Source: JANNWF01 sp052390415 (GTDB lineage: Bacteria; Pseudomonadota; Gammaproteobacteria; Xanthomonadales; Xanthomonadaceae). Taken from it: 64,000 nucleotides of DNA. The position numbers were made by a program, and so were the translations under genes. The stretch spans positions 1 to 64,000 of the forward strand of contig JBQTGY010000053.1 of the NCBI GenBank assembly GCA_052390415.1, read 5' to 3'. The notes below the pieces were generated by a model. The model had not been told where the DNA came from, searched no databases, and saw nothing but the letters and a program-made list of their open reading frames with translations. Each line of letters begins with the position of its first letter. The first letter of the stretch is position 1. Of this stretch, positions 43,880 to 52,893 are shown piece after piece.

Positions 43880-46654
43880 CTACCGCTGCATCCGGTAGGC
43901 GGAGTCCGCCGGAAATACCTGTGCCAGTTTGGGCAGGTATTCGTCATTGAGCGCCTGCGCTGCATCGCGATCCCCGCTGGCCGCGAGGATACGGGCGGAG
44001 GCGACGGCGTAGCGGATGGTTCGCGGATTGGTCGGGCCCCGATCCGCGAGCATCAATTTGAAAGCCGCCATGGCTTGCAGCGCTGCATCCCCTGGGTTGC
44101 CCTCCGCCATCAGGATCGTCGCGCGCGTCGCCGCGGCGCGGGCGTGAACTTCCTGCTCGACCGATGCGCCGACCGCCTCGACCTGATCCAGCAGCAGTCT
44201 CGCGGCGATACCCTCGCCGCGGGCGGCGTGCCATTGCGCCAACGGCAGACGGGCGTAGGCGAGGCTGATTGGATTGGCGTCGCCCTCGCTGCGTTCGGCG
44301 ATGACCGCGTCGAGCAGCGCGCGCGCTTCGGCATTCGCCTGTCCCGATTCGATCAGCACCTGCGCCAGGGTGGTCCGCAGCACCTGCAACATGCCGCGAT
44401 CACGGCCGTCCACAAGGCTTTCGTGGATGCGCAGGGCCTGACGCATCGGTGGCAACGCCTGCGTGTGGCGGCCCTGCAGGGCGTCGAGCCAGCCGGCATG
44501 GAACAGGGCCTTGGCGTATTGCGAGCTGCGCGCGCCGTTGAGCTTGAGGACTACCGGCATGCCGAGTTCGATCATCTGCTGCGCCTCGCCGAACAGTCCG
44601 GCTTCAGCGAGGCGGTCGGTCATCACCACCCGCTCGCTGGCCAGCACCGAGCTGTCCGCGCCGAACAGCACTTCGGTGAGCGCAATGCGCTCGCGTGCCA
44701 CGCCGAGTCCGCGCGCGTACTGGCCGCTGTACACCAGCGTGCGCTCGATCTGGCGCAGTGCCAGCCGGTAAGCGTTGGTCGGCGCCATGCCGCTGCGGGT
44801 GTACAGCGCCAGCGCGCGTTCGCAGTGGACAAGTGCAGCGGCGTGGTCGCCCGAGCCGGAGGCGACGTAGCAGAGGTCGACTTCGCTACGGGCGATGAGC
44901 GCCGCGTCGGCGCCGGCAGTCTCGCGCAACTGAAGCGCGGTCTGTGCGGCCCGAATCGCGGCGTTCTCCTTGCCCACGCTGTCGAGTGCATAGGCCAGCA
45001 CTCCGTGCGCCTCGGCCATCAGCAGCAGATCACCCTCGGCGTGGGCTTCTACCAGCTCGAAGGCGCGCTGGGCGGCATCCTCGCCCTCCAGGGTCGAGCC
45101 GTTGCTGGCAAGGATGCTGGCGGCTTTGGCCTGCAGGCTACGAGCGGCACTCAGCGGTTCGTCGACGGCCGGATCAAGGTGCAACTGCGCCGCTGCTTCC
45201 AGCAGTGCGGCACCGGCGTTGCCCTCGTTGATGCCGCGATAGGCATTCCCCAGCGCCTCCAGCAGCTTCGCCCGCACCTGCGGCAGGTCGGTCAGCTCCG
45301 CGTCGACGCGCTGCACACCGCGATCCAGCACCTCTCGCGCGCTGTAGTCGTGGCGTCCGGCCTGAGTGGGGTCAGACAGCGCGAAGGCCGAAATCAGGAA
45401 CTCGGTGGTGCGGTCGGCAACTTCTGCCTGCAGACGAGCTTCGCGCTCGGCCAAAGCCGTCTGCCAGGTAAAGCCGCCGGCCAGCGTCAGCGCTGCGAGA
45501 CCGGCGACAATCGGCCAGCGATTGCGCTGCATGAAGCGCTGCGCGTAATAGGTCCAGCGCCCGCGTCGGGCCAGCACCGGCCGCGCGTCAAGGTAGCGTC
45601 CCAGGTCCTCGGCCAGCTCGCGGACCGAGCCGTAACGTTGCTCGGGCTCGCGGCGCAGTGCCTTCTGCACGATGGCATCGACGTCGGCCGGGATGCGGAC
45701 CGCGCTTACCGGTGGGCCCGCGCTCGGCACGGATGACGGCGCAGGTTGCGCGGAGTGTGTGCTGCCGCCCGACAGCATTGCCAGCGCACGGGCGTGCTCG
45801 CTGTCATAGAGCTGGGTAGGACGAATGCCGCTCAACAGCTCATGGAGCATCACGCCCAGCGACCAGACATCGGTGGTGGTGCCGAGTGGCTTGCCTTCGA
45901 GCTGTTCCGGACTGGCGTAGGCCGGCGTCATCAGCCGGGTGGCGGTCTGTGCGCCCTCGGTGTCGATCAGCCGAGCGATGCCGAAGTCGAGCAGTTTCGG
46001 CACGCCGTCACGGTCCACCAGCACGTTGGCCGGCTTCAGATCACGGTGGATGACCAGTTGCTGGTGGGCATGGGACACCGCATGGCAGATCTGGATGAAC
46101 AGCATCAGACGGGCTCGCAGGTCCAGATTCCGACCGTGGCACCAGTGGTCGATGCGCACGCCGGCGACGTATTCCACGGCCAGGAAGGGGACGCCGACGC
46201 GGTCCACGCCGGCATCCAGCAGGCGGGCGATGTTCGGATGGCTCAGCGTCGCGAGGATGCGCTGCTCCTCCAGCAGCCGCGCGCGATGGCTCATCGTGCC
46301 GCTGTGCAGTCGCTTCAGCGCCACGCGCTGTCGCGCGTCGCCAACCGTACGCTCGGCCAGCCAGACCACGCCCATGCCGCCCTCGCCGATCAGCTCGATC
46401 AGCTGGTAGTTGCCGGGAATCGTGGCTTCCACGCGCCATTCCGCAGCCAGCTCGCCGGTCGCCGCGCGGACGACCTCCGGGACGGCATCCAGGGCCTCGT
46501 CACCCGCCGCCCCGATCAGCCATTCCGTTTCCGCGCGCAGCCCGGTGTCGTCGCCACAGAGGGCGTCGAGTCGGGTAATGCGCTCGGCCGGGGCCAGCTC
46601 CAGCACCTCGTGCACGATCGCCTGCGCGCGGGCGTAGCGCGAGGGCTCAGGCAT
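43880..46654 (-). CDS. Ser/Thr protein kinase with membrane helix and C-terminal TPR-like domain
   Basis: 924 residues. PknB-type kinase: Gly loop LIGEGGMGVVWLAE, Lys114, catalytic HRDLKPANVL with Asp205, LLDFGIARL, and TPAYASPEQLEG. One membrane helix follows (about 373-395, IVAGLAALTLAGGF), then about 500 residues of Ala/Leu-rich helical repeats of TPR type, outside the membrane. A 60-residue helical N-terminal extension precedes the kinase. The start overlaps the end of the ECF sigma gene by eight bases, the known arrangement of ECF/kinase pairs in which the kinase activates the sigma factor by phosphorylation. Confidence 0.92.
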   Translation of the reverse strand: MPEPSRYARAQAIVHEVLELAPAERITRLDALCGDDTGLRAETEWLIGAAGDEALDAVPEVVRAATGELAAEWRVEATIPGNYQLIELIGEGGMGVVWLAERTVGDARQRVALKRLHSGTMSHRARLLEEQRILATLSHPNIARLLDAGVDRVGVPFLAVEYVAGVRIDHWCHGRNLDLRARLMLFIQICHAVSHAHQQLVIHRDLKPANVLVDRDGVPKLLDFGIARLIDTEGAQTATRLMTPAYASPEQLEGKPLGTTTDVWSLGVMLHELLSGIRPTQLYDSEHARALAMLSGGSTHSAQPAPSSVPSAGPPVSAVRIPADVDAIVQKALRREPEQRYGSVRELAEDLGRYLDARPVLARRGRWTYYAQRFMQRNRWPIVAGLAALTLAGGFTWQTALAEREARLQAEVADRTTEFLISAFALSDPTQAGRHDYSAREVLDRGVQRVDAELTDLPQVRAKLLEALGNAYRGINEGNAGAALLEAAAQLHLDPAVDEPLSAARSLQAKAASILASNGSTLEGEDAAQRAFELVEAHAEGDLLLMAEAHGVLAYALDSVGKENAAIRAAQTALQLRETAGADAALIARSEVDLCYVASGSGDHAAALVHCERALALYTRSGMAPTNAYRLALRQIERTLVYSGQYARGLGVARERIALTEVLFGADSSVLASERVVMTDRLAEAGLFGEAQQMIELGMPVVLKLNGARSSQYAKALFHAGWLDALQGRHTQALPPMRQALRIHESLVDGRDRGMLQVLRTTLAQVLIESGQANAEARALLDAVIAERSEGDANPISLAYARLPLAQWHAARGEGIAARLLLDQVEAVGASVEQEVHARAAATRATILMAEGNPGDAALQAMAAFKLMLADRGPTNPRTIRYAVASARILAASGDRDAAQALNDEYLPKLAQVFPADSAYRMQR

Positions 46655-47219
46655 GCGCTAGTTCGCGCTGCAACCACGCGCGCGCCATGCGCCAGTCGCG
46701 CACCACAGTGGGCCGCGCGATGCCGAGGACCTCGGCGATCTGCTCCAGCTCCAGCCCGGCGAAGAACTTCAGGTCGATGACTTCGACCTGGCGTGGACTG
46801 AGCTCGCGCAGCCGCTCCAGTGCCTGATCCAGCGCGAGCAGCCCGGTTCCGACGTCCAGCCCGGCCTGACCAGAAGCATCGTGCAGGTCGATCGCGGCGA
46901 TCAGCACTTGTACGTCCGAGGTCGGCCGCTTCGCCGCCGCGCGTCGGCGCGCATGGTCGACCAGTATGCGCCGCATCATCTGCGCGGCAATCCCGAGAAA
47001 CTGGCCTCGATTGGCCGGGTCCAGCCGCTGCTGGTCGGCAACCCGCAACCACGCCTCGTGCACCAGCGCGGTGGTCTGCAGCGTGTGGCTGCCGCGCTCC
47101 GCCCGCATCGCCCGCGCCGCCAGCGCCTTCAGTTCGGCGTACAGCAGTGGGGACAGCGATTCGGCGCTGTTGCCAGCCGGGGCCTGGTCAGGTGCTTCGG
47201 GTGGATCGGAGGGAAGCAT
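46647..47219 (-). CDS. ECF sigma factor of the kinase-linked group (ECF43/TIGR02999-like)
   Basis: 190 residues from the ATG at 47219. Region 2 reads LYAELKALAARAMRAERGSH then TLQTTALVHEAWLRVADQ, AAQMMRRILVDHARRRAAAK; region 4 is LRELSPRQVEVIDLKFFAGL and IAEVLGIARPTVVRDWRMAR. Where ordinary ECF factors have acidic residues in region 2.2 there is QTT (Thr49, Thr50), as in the phospho-activated group. No anti-sigma gene is present. In Vibrio and Xanthomonas such pairs (EcfP/PknT, EcfK/PknS) act in antibiotic resistance and anti-predator responses. Confidence 0.9.
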   Translation of the reverse strand: MLPSDPPEAPDQAPAGNSAESLSPLLYAELKALAARAMRAERGSHTLQTTALVHEAWLRVADQQRLDPANRGQFLGIAAQMMRRILVDHARRRAAAKRPTSDVQVLIAAIDLHDASGQAGLDVGTGLLALDQALERLRELSPRQVEVIDLKFFAGLELEQIAEVLGIARPTVVRDWRMARAWLQRELAHA

Positions 47220-47336
47220 GGGTCCTGAGAATTCTGGTTGCGGATGGCGGGTCCGACCTGCAAGGCCGGAGCACCAGGAGGGGGACGTGCTGCGAGTTCG
47301 AACGGCTGCGCCCAAGGACAACCTCAAATCAGAATC

Positions 47337-47444
47337 TACTGTTCAGCTCCTGCTCGGACACACGAAGCTCAACACACCCTGGTTCGGTACCTTGGCATCG
47401 AGGTGGAGGATGCAATGGAGCTATCGGAGCTGACGGAATTGTGA
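47337..47444 (+). pseudogene. 3' fragment of a tyrosine recombinase (phage integrase)
   Basis: One frame reads STVQLLLGHTKLNT and a second frame, after a one-base shift near 47375, reads TLVRYLGIEVEDAMELSELT followed by a stop at 47442. Joined, this is the C-terminal end of a site-specific integrase (LLLGHTKL with the active-site His, then RYLGIEV with the Tyr). Everything upstream, including the Arg-boxes, is missing. Confidence 0.75.
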
Positions 47445-47619
47445 TCGCAAAGTCAGCCGGCCGCGAGACCTCGCGGGTCCGCAGAAGCGGTCAGTCGCCG
47501 AGCGGCCAGGTCTCGAATTTCACCCGGATTTTTGAACAATCCCCTCGTTCCATCGTGCAACGATTGCCATAGAAATAAGGCTCGTCGCGGATTCGTGTGG
47601 GTGATCCCGACCCTGCAGA

Positions 47620-47760
47620 GTCCATCGGGGCGGCATCGTGGAGGCAGGATCAGCGTCGAAAGGCTGGCACAGTTCATCTCGCGCGAGTTCCACGCCGCTG
47701 ACCGGCTCACCACGCTGGTCGATTTCTACGGCGTCCAGGATGCAGAGGGCCGATCACGGG
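47620..47760 (+). pseudogene. Fragment of a DUF4276-like gene
   Basis: The frame opened at 47532 includes GGRISVERLAQFISREFHAA followed by DRLTTLVDFYGVQD. The T-T-L-V-D-F-Y-G string and the upstream R-x-G-G resemble the central part of DUF4276 proteins, which usually follow an ATPase gene in defence-type pairs. Only about 45 codons have this character and no partner ATPase is near. Confidence 0.45.
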
Positions 47761-47765
47761 ATGCG

Positions 47766-47843
47766 CTGGAGGAGCGCGTGGCCAAGCTGGCCGGCGGCGT
47801 TGCAGTCATCAAGGTCGGCGCGTCAACCGAAGTCGAAATGAAA
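47766..47843 (+). pseudogene. Internal fragment of a second groEL gene
   Basis: Twenty-four codons (47772-47843) encode ERVAKLAGGVAVIKVGASTE followed by VEMK, identical in protein to residues encoded at 41265-41336 in the intact groEL. The DNA differs at six positions and all six changes are silent. The match stops sharply after AAA at 47843. The piece continues the same frame as the DUF4276-like fragment, which is probably chance. Confidence 0.85.
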
Positions 47844-48257
47844 AGCTGCTGGCGCTGTGGCTGGTGACCGGTGGCTACGCGGTGAGCGCATGGCGACGCG
47901 GCGGGCAGACGCTCGGCACGCAGCCGTAGCGATTGCGCGTTCGGGCGGTTGAAGGCGGCGTGCCGCCGTTGTCCCACCTCTGGCTGCGCTACGTCTTGGC
48001 TCAGCTGTCGCTGGCCTGCTTCGGGCTCGCATTCCAGAGTTCCTTGATCGATGGCGAGCGGCGTTGCTGGCACGACACCGCCAGCCGCACCTGCCTTTTG
48101 CGGCAACCGGCGACACGCTGATCGATCCAGCGGCTGTGCCGCGTGCTCAAGATCGACGCAAACCAAGTGCTCGATTCGGCTACCCTGTCGCTGGATTGAA
48201 TGGGTTGGCCAGCGCCCTCCTGGTTTGCAACCCGCCTTTGCCAGGGGAGTCCTTGCC
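47844..48257. other. Intergenic region before the secreted propeller gene
   Basis: About 410 bases without a recognisable gene. The open frame that leads into the propeller gene begins at 48051, but its first 69 codons do not look like protein. The promoter must lie here; no clear elements were found. A ribosome site AGGGGAGT lies just before the ATG at 48258. Confidence 0.45.
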
Positions 48258-50660
48258 ATGCAGAAGTGGTTGCTTGCGGGCGTATGTGCGCTCGGTTTTG
48301 GCGGATCGGTTGCCGCTGAGACACCGATCCGCGCACCAGATTCATTGCAGAACGACCCAGCGGTCCACGGTAGTCACCTCTCGACGGCGCAGCCTGAAGA
48401 GTTTCGCGACAATTTGAGCGCCAGCTGGAACGCGCCGAAGGGCGGCAGCGGCACTTGGGTCCATGTCGGGCCAGCACCGATCCTTCACGGCTCGGTCGAA
48501 GGCATCACCAACAGGCCCGTTACCGGCGCAATCAACGCCGCTGTCCCCCATCCAACCAACCCGGCCATTTTGTATGTCGCCGCGGTCAACGGGGGCATCT
48601 GGCGCACCAGCAACGCGACCGCCGCCAGTCCGAACTGGACGCCGTTGACCGATACGCTGAGATCCAATTCGGTGCGGACCCTGGCTGCCGATCCAACCGC
48701 GGCGAATCTGCAGACGCTGGTGGCCGGGATCGGTCGAAACTCAAGCATCGGCATCGGTGGCTCGCTCATCGGCATGTTGCGCAGCACGAACGGCGGCAGT
48801 AGCTGGACCACGTTGGACGGTGGCGGCGTTCTGGTGGATCGCAATATCACTGCGGTCGCCGCGCGCGCTGCGACCTTGCTCGCGGCCACTACCAGCGGTC
48901 TGTATCGATCCACCGACACGGGGGCGAGTTTTGCCTTGCTGTCGGGTAACGGCAGCAGTGGACTGCCGCCCGGAACAGTGACCGACATGGTCGGCGATCC
49001 CAACGACAACGCCGTGTTGTACCTTGCCGCGATGGGAACGACCCGCGGGCTTTATCAAAGCCTCAACACCGGTGCGACCTGGAGCAAGATTTCCGACGCC
49101 TCCGTCGACGCCACGTTGATGAACATCGGTCGCGTTCGCTTGGCGGTCGGCAACAGCGCTCAGGTGTTCGCAGTGGTCGTGGCAAGCGGTCGCGTGAACG
49201 CAGTATTCCGCTACACACCGGCCACCTCAAGCTGGACCGCCTTGGGCGTGCCGACAACCGTTGAACGTGACGGAGCGGTGTTTGGGGTGTCGCTTAGTCA
49301 AGGAGGCCTGCACCTGTCTGTTTCCGCCGACCCCACAGACGCCAACATCGTCTATGTCGGCGGTGATCGGCAGCCTTGTTTCGATGAGGCGTTCCCCGTC
49401 AATCAATGCTTTCCGAACAGTCTGGGCGCGCTCGATTACAGCGGCCGCTTGTTCCGCGGCGTGATTGGCGGCAATCCGGGATGGACCTCCCTCACTCACA
49501 GCGGCGCAGGCAACAACTCGTCGCCGCACGCGGACTCGCGAGGCATGGTCTTCGATGCCAATGGTGATCTGATTGAGGTCAATGACGGCGGTGTCTACAA
49601 ACGTGTCGCACCGCGGACCACCACCGGCTCCTGGGTCTCGCTGAATGGCGATCTGGCTGTGACCGAGTTTCATGGCATTTCCCATGATGGCTTGACCGAC
49701 CGGGTGATGGGAGGCACTCAAGACACTGGCACGCCGCGCCAATTTGACAGCTCACGCATTTTCATCAGCGTCCTGACCGGCGATGGAGGTGATACCGCGA
49801 TAGACAACACCAGCTCGGCAACCACGTCGACCCGTTACGTCAGTTTTCAATGGCTAGGATCGTTCCGGCGGCTGGTTTACAACGCTGCGAGCACCTTGCA
49901 GAGCCAAGCGATGCCCGCGCTGACGCCATTGGGCGCTGCACCAGCGATGAGTGGCCAGTTCTACACGCCGATTGCGGTGAACGCCGTCAATGGATTCCGG
50001 CTGGTGTTCCTGGCCGACAACGGCGTTTACGAGTCGATGGATCAGGGTGCCACGATCAGCCGCATCGCCACCTCGCGCGGTAATGCCTTGATGGGCGATC
50101 CGCTGGTTTACGGCTTGCCAGGCAATGTTGAATTTCTCTACTTCGCGGCAGGCAATGCGCTGTTCCTGCGGAGCGTCGCAGGCGAGCCCCCCACCCAACG
50201 ATCAACCCTTGGCAGCACCAGCATCGTCGACGTCGCCGCAGACCCCGCCACGCCGACGCGGCTGTTCGCGATGAACCAAACCACCGTTTTTGTTTCAACC
50301 AGCAGCGCCTCTGCCTTCAGCAACATCAGCGGCAATTTGGCCATGCAGGACCCAGGCACGCTGCGCAGCATGGCGTTCGTACCGCGAGTGTCCGGCAATG
50401 TGCTGGTGGTGGGAGCAGATCGGGGGGTGTTTGTCGCACGCGCCCCGGATTTCAACGCATGGACGCGGCTCGGACAGGGTTTGCCGAACGCTCCCCTGTT
50501 TGAGATGGAATACAACGCGGCGCGCGACGCCCTGTTCGCCGGTTTGCTCGGCCGCGGGATCTGGCGACTGGATAGCCCCAACGCCCCGCCACCGCTGCTG
50601 ATATTCAGTAACGGGTTCGAATCTGACTCGCAGATCATGACCAAAGGGGTGTCGCCATGA
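48258..50660 (+). CDS. Secreted beta-propeller protein (BNR/sortilin-like repeats) with I-F-x-N-G-F-E tail
   Basis: 800 residues from the ATG at 48258. Signal peptide (WLLAGVCALGFGGSVAAE). Many BNR/Asp-box-like repeats follow: NGGIWRTSNATAASPNW, GMLRSTNGGSSWTTLDGG, GLYRSTDTGASFALLSG, GLYQSLNTGATWSKISD and others, typical of a VPS10/sortilin-like or exo-sialidase-like propeller of seven or more blades. The end reads LLIFSNGFESD, close to the tail of the secreted nuclease. No catalytic residues were recognised. Overlaps the next gene by four bases (ATGA). Confidence 0.85.
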   Translation: MQKWLLAGVCALGFGGSVAAETPIRAPDSLQNDPAVHGSHLSTAQPEEFRDNLSASWNAPKGGSGTWVHVGPAPILHGSVEGITNRPVTGAINAAVPHPTNPAILYVAAVNGGIWRTSNATAASPNWTPLTDTLRSNSVRTLAADPTAANLQTLVAGIGRNSSIGIGGSLIGMLRSTNGGSSWTTLDGGGVLVDRNITAVAARAATLLAATTSGLYRSTDTGASFALLSGNGSSGLPPGTVTDMVGDPNDNAVLYLAAMGTTRGLYQSLNTGATWSKISDASVDATLMNIGRVRLAVGNSAQVFAVVVASGRVNAVFRYTPATSSWTALGVPTTVERDGAVFGVSLSQGGLHLSVSADPTDANIVYVGGDRQPCFDEAFPVNQCFPNSLGALDYSGRLFRGVIGGNPGWTSLTHSGAGNNSSPHADSRGMVFDANGDLIEVNDGGVYKRVAPRTTTGSWVSLNGDLAVTEFHGISHDGLTDRVMGGTQDTGTPRQFDSSRIFISVLTGDGGDTAIDNTSSATTSTRYVSFQWLGSFRRLVYNAASTLQSQAMPALTPLGAAPAMSGQFYTPIAVNAVNGFRLVFLADNGVYESMDQGATISRIATSRGNALMGDPLVYGLPGNVEFLYFAAGNALFLRSVAGEPPTQRSTLGSTSIVDVAADPATPTRLFAMNQTTVFVSTSSASAFSNISGNLAMQDPGTLRSMAFVPRVSGNVLVVGADRGVFVARAPDFNAWTRLGQGLPNAPLFEMEYNAARDALFAGLLGRGIWRLDSPNAPPPLLIFSNGFESDSQIMTKGVSP

Positions 50661-51583
50661 AGTCGACCAGTCGCTGGCTGTGTGTGTGGTTGCTGGCATG
50701 GGTCGGCAACGCGAGTGCGGCGGGGATCGCCCTTGGCACCAGCGCGCTGGTCGACTCTGGCCACGTAACTGCCTGGATCGCTGCGCCGGAAGGCCAGATC
50801 GCCGCCGTCAATCTGGCCGACGGCAGCCTGCGTTGGCGTGGTCCGGCAATGGGCCACCCCTTGGCTCTGATCGACGGTCAGCTGCTGGTGGCGCGGCGAC
50901 CGGATGCGCTGGCGAACTGGCCGTTTGCGCTGGTCAATGCGGAAACGGGTGAGGTCAACGTTCACTTCGACGTGGCCATGCCGGACGGCGTGATGGCGAG
51001 TCTTGAGCCCATGCCGAATCAGCAGTTCGAGGTCTTCATGCGCGCTGATGCGGGTCAGCTCCAACTGCACTGGTTCTCGCAACGCTGGCCACTACGCGGC
51101 GCGAAACTCGATGACGACGATGGCAACCAGTCCGCAGAGGGCGTAGTGCAGGTGGATGTCGCGGCTGCTCGCGCCGTTGGCCTCGGTCGCGCGACGCCGC
51201 CGATCCGTCCGCGTATCGATCTGTCTGCCGAGGAGCGGGTCGCAGGCCTTGACGCCGTGCAGCTGCGCTCCGCCGACGACCGCCACCTGGTTCAGCGCCA
51301 GCCGCAGGAAGACCCTCAGCTCGGTCAGCGCTGGATCTGGGAGATCTACACGCGCGCAACGGGTCAAGCTCGTGGGCGGGTGACACTGCCCGAGGCCGCA
51401 GCACCGTGGTTGCTGGTCGGGGAGCAGCTAGTCTGGGTGGCACGCCCATTGGTGCTGGCGACGGAAGATGGTTCCTTGCGCGATGTGCCGGCACGCCTGA
51501 TCGCGGTCGACCTCAAGGATTCCACCGAACGCTGGTCGGTGATCCTGCGGAGTCCCCTTTTCGAAGGCAGTGCGCCTCCCTGA
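50657..51583 (+). CDS. Exported protein, possibly PQQ-like propeller, coupled to the previous gene
   Basis: 308 residues. Signal peptide (CVWLLAWVGNASAAG), then short beta-rich repeats with Trp and Asp-Gly turns: IAAVNLADGSLRWRGPAMG, WPFALVNAETGEVNVHFDV, LIAVDLKDSTERWSVILRS. These recall PQQ-enzyme-like blades, but 308 residues would give an incomplete propeller. The start overlaps the stop of the BNR protein by four bases, so the two are probably made together. Function unknown. Confidence 0.7.
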   Translation: MKSTSRWLCVWLLAWVGNASAAGIALGTSALVDSGHVTAWIAAPEGQIAAVNLADGSLRWRGPAMGHPLALIDGQLLVARRPDALANWPFALVNAETGEVNVHFDVAMPDGVMASLEPMPNQQFEVFMRADAGQLQLHWFSQRWPLRGAKLDDDDGNQSAEGVVQVDVAAARAVGLGRATPPIRPRIDLSAEERVAGLDAVQLRSADDRHLVQRQPQEDPQLGQRWIWEIYTRATGQARGRVTLPEAAAPWLLVGEQLVWVARPLVLATEDGSLRDVPARLIAVDLKDSTERWSVILRSPLFEGSAPP

Positions 51584-52060
51584 GGCGCGACCTTTCACCT
51601 TGGACATCGCGCCCTTCCGCGCGCGCAGAGATCACTGCTTCCGCGTCTGCTTACTCCGGTCGCAGGCGCAACCACAGCCAGGCCCCCAGCACGAGCACCA
51701 GCGAAGGGCCGCCTAAGCGGCCCCGCGAAGGCGAAACCCCACGCGCGAGCCTCCGATCCGAGCCCCAACCGGCGCTTGCACGGCCGCTGCCCACCCGACG
51801 GACAGCCCGAAATGGGCGTTTGAACTTCCTATACCCACCCGGCAAGACCCCTGCAGCGCGACTTCACCGCCGATCTCGGCAAGCGCGAGCCGGGCAGGGA
51901 CGTCGTCGACCCTCGATCAGCCAAAGCTCACATCCCAGCAAGACTCACCGCCCATATGTGAGGATGGTGCCCGGATCTACCATTGAGATTCGCTGTTCAC
52001 GGCGACACCCTTGCAGCCGATACCCTCGCAGGCACGTGATCAGACTTCCGGAGTAGCGCC
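51584..52060. other. Intergenic region, no gene recognised
   Basis: About 480 bases. A hairpin GGGCCGCCTAAGCGGCCCC lies at about 51704-51722, without a T run. The open frames crossing this region are rich in Arg and Pro and look like chance. It should contain the promoter of the FixJ-type regulator. Confidence 0.5.
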
Positions 52061-52714
52061 ATGATCAGGCAAGGCAAAGCACCGGCGACTACCGATTCGC
52101 GGCCAGTGGTCGTGGTGGTGGATGACGATCCCGGCATGCGCTCGGCCTTGATGCGGCTGCTGGAAAGCAACGGATTGTGCGCTGAAGCATATGCGTCGGG
52201 TCCGGCAATGCTCGCGACGGCCAGACTGGATAGGCCGGGCTGCATGCTGCTCGATGTGCGCATGCCAGAAATGGATGGGCTGGAAGTGCAGGCTGAACTG
52301 AATCGGCGCCGCGTGGAGCTGCCGACCATCTTTCTGACCGGCAGTGCGGATGTGCCGGTCGCCGTTGCCGCGATGCAGGCGGGGGCTGCGGATTTCATCG
52401 AAAAGCCATTTGAGAGTGAGCTGTTGCTGGCGCGCGTGAGGCAGGTGATCGAGCGCTATGCGCATCGCCTTGCCGAGTCGGCCGAGCGTCGCGAGGTCAG
52501 CCGTCGGCTGGGCAGGTTGACGCCTCGCGAGAGTGAAGTCATGGAGCTGGTTGTGACCGGGCTCACCAGCAAGGAAATCGCGCGCAAGCTGGGCACCAGT
52601 CCGCGCACGGTCGAGATTCATCGTACGCACGTGATGGAGAAGATGGCGGCCGCCACGCTAGCCGATCTGGTGCGAATGCGGCTGCAACAGCAAGTGAGCA
52701 GCGGCGCGCCCTGA
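52061..52714 (+). CDS. FixJ-type response regulator (receiver + LuxR helix-turn-helix)
   Basis: 217 residues. Receiver with acidic pair VVVVDDDPGM, phospho-Asp in CMLLDVRMPEMDG, and Lys in FIEKPF; then a LuxR/FixJ output domain LTPRESEVMELVVTGLTSKE, IARKLGTSPRTVEIHRTHVM. No sensor kinase is adjacent. It is 179 bases upstream of the Csu-type pilus operon and in the same direction, so it is a candidate regulator of it. Confidence 0.9.
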   Translation: MIRQGKAPATTDSRPVVVVVDDDPGMRSALMRLLESNGLCAEAYASGPAMLATARLDRPGCMLLDVRMPEMDGLEVQAELNRRRVELPTIFLTGSADVPVAVAAMQAGAADFIEKPFESELLLARVRQVIERYAHRLAESAERREVSRRLGRLTPRESEVMELVVTGLTSKEIARKLGTSPRTVEIHRTHVMEKMAAATLADLVRMRLQQQVSSGAP

Positions 52715-52893
52715 TTCAGATCAGCTGCTGCACGGGTGTCGGGAATACGCATGGCGGGAACAAGACCTGATCGCTTAGTCCAGCGACATAGGTAATCGCA
52801 CGTATGTGCACGCCGCCTTCACCACTCTAGATTGGCCTCACCGCGCTGATGCAGTGCCCGCATGCGCGGCCTCCCCCAACCTAGAGGTGTGCC

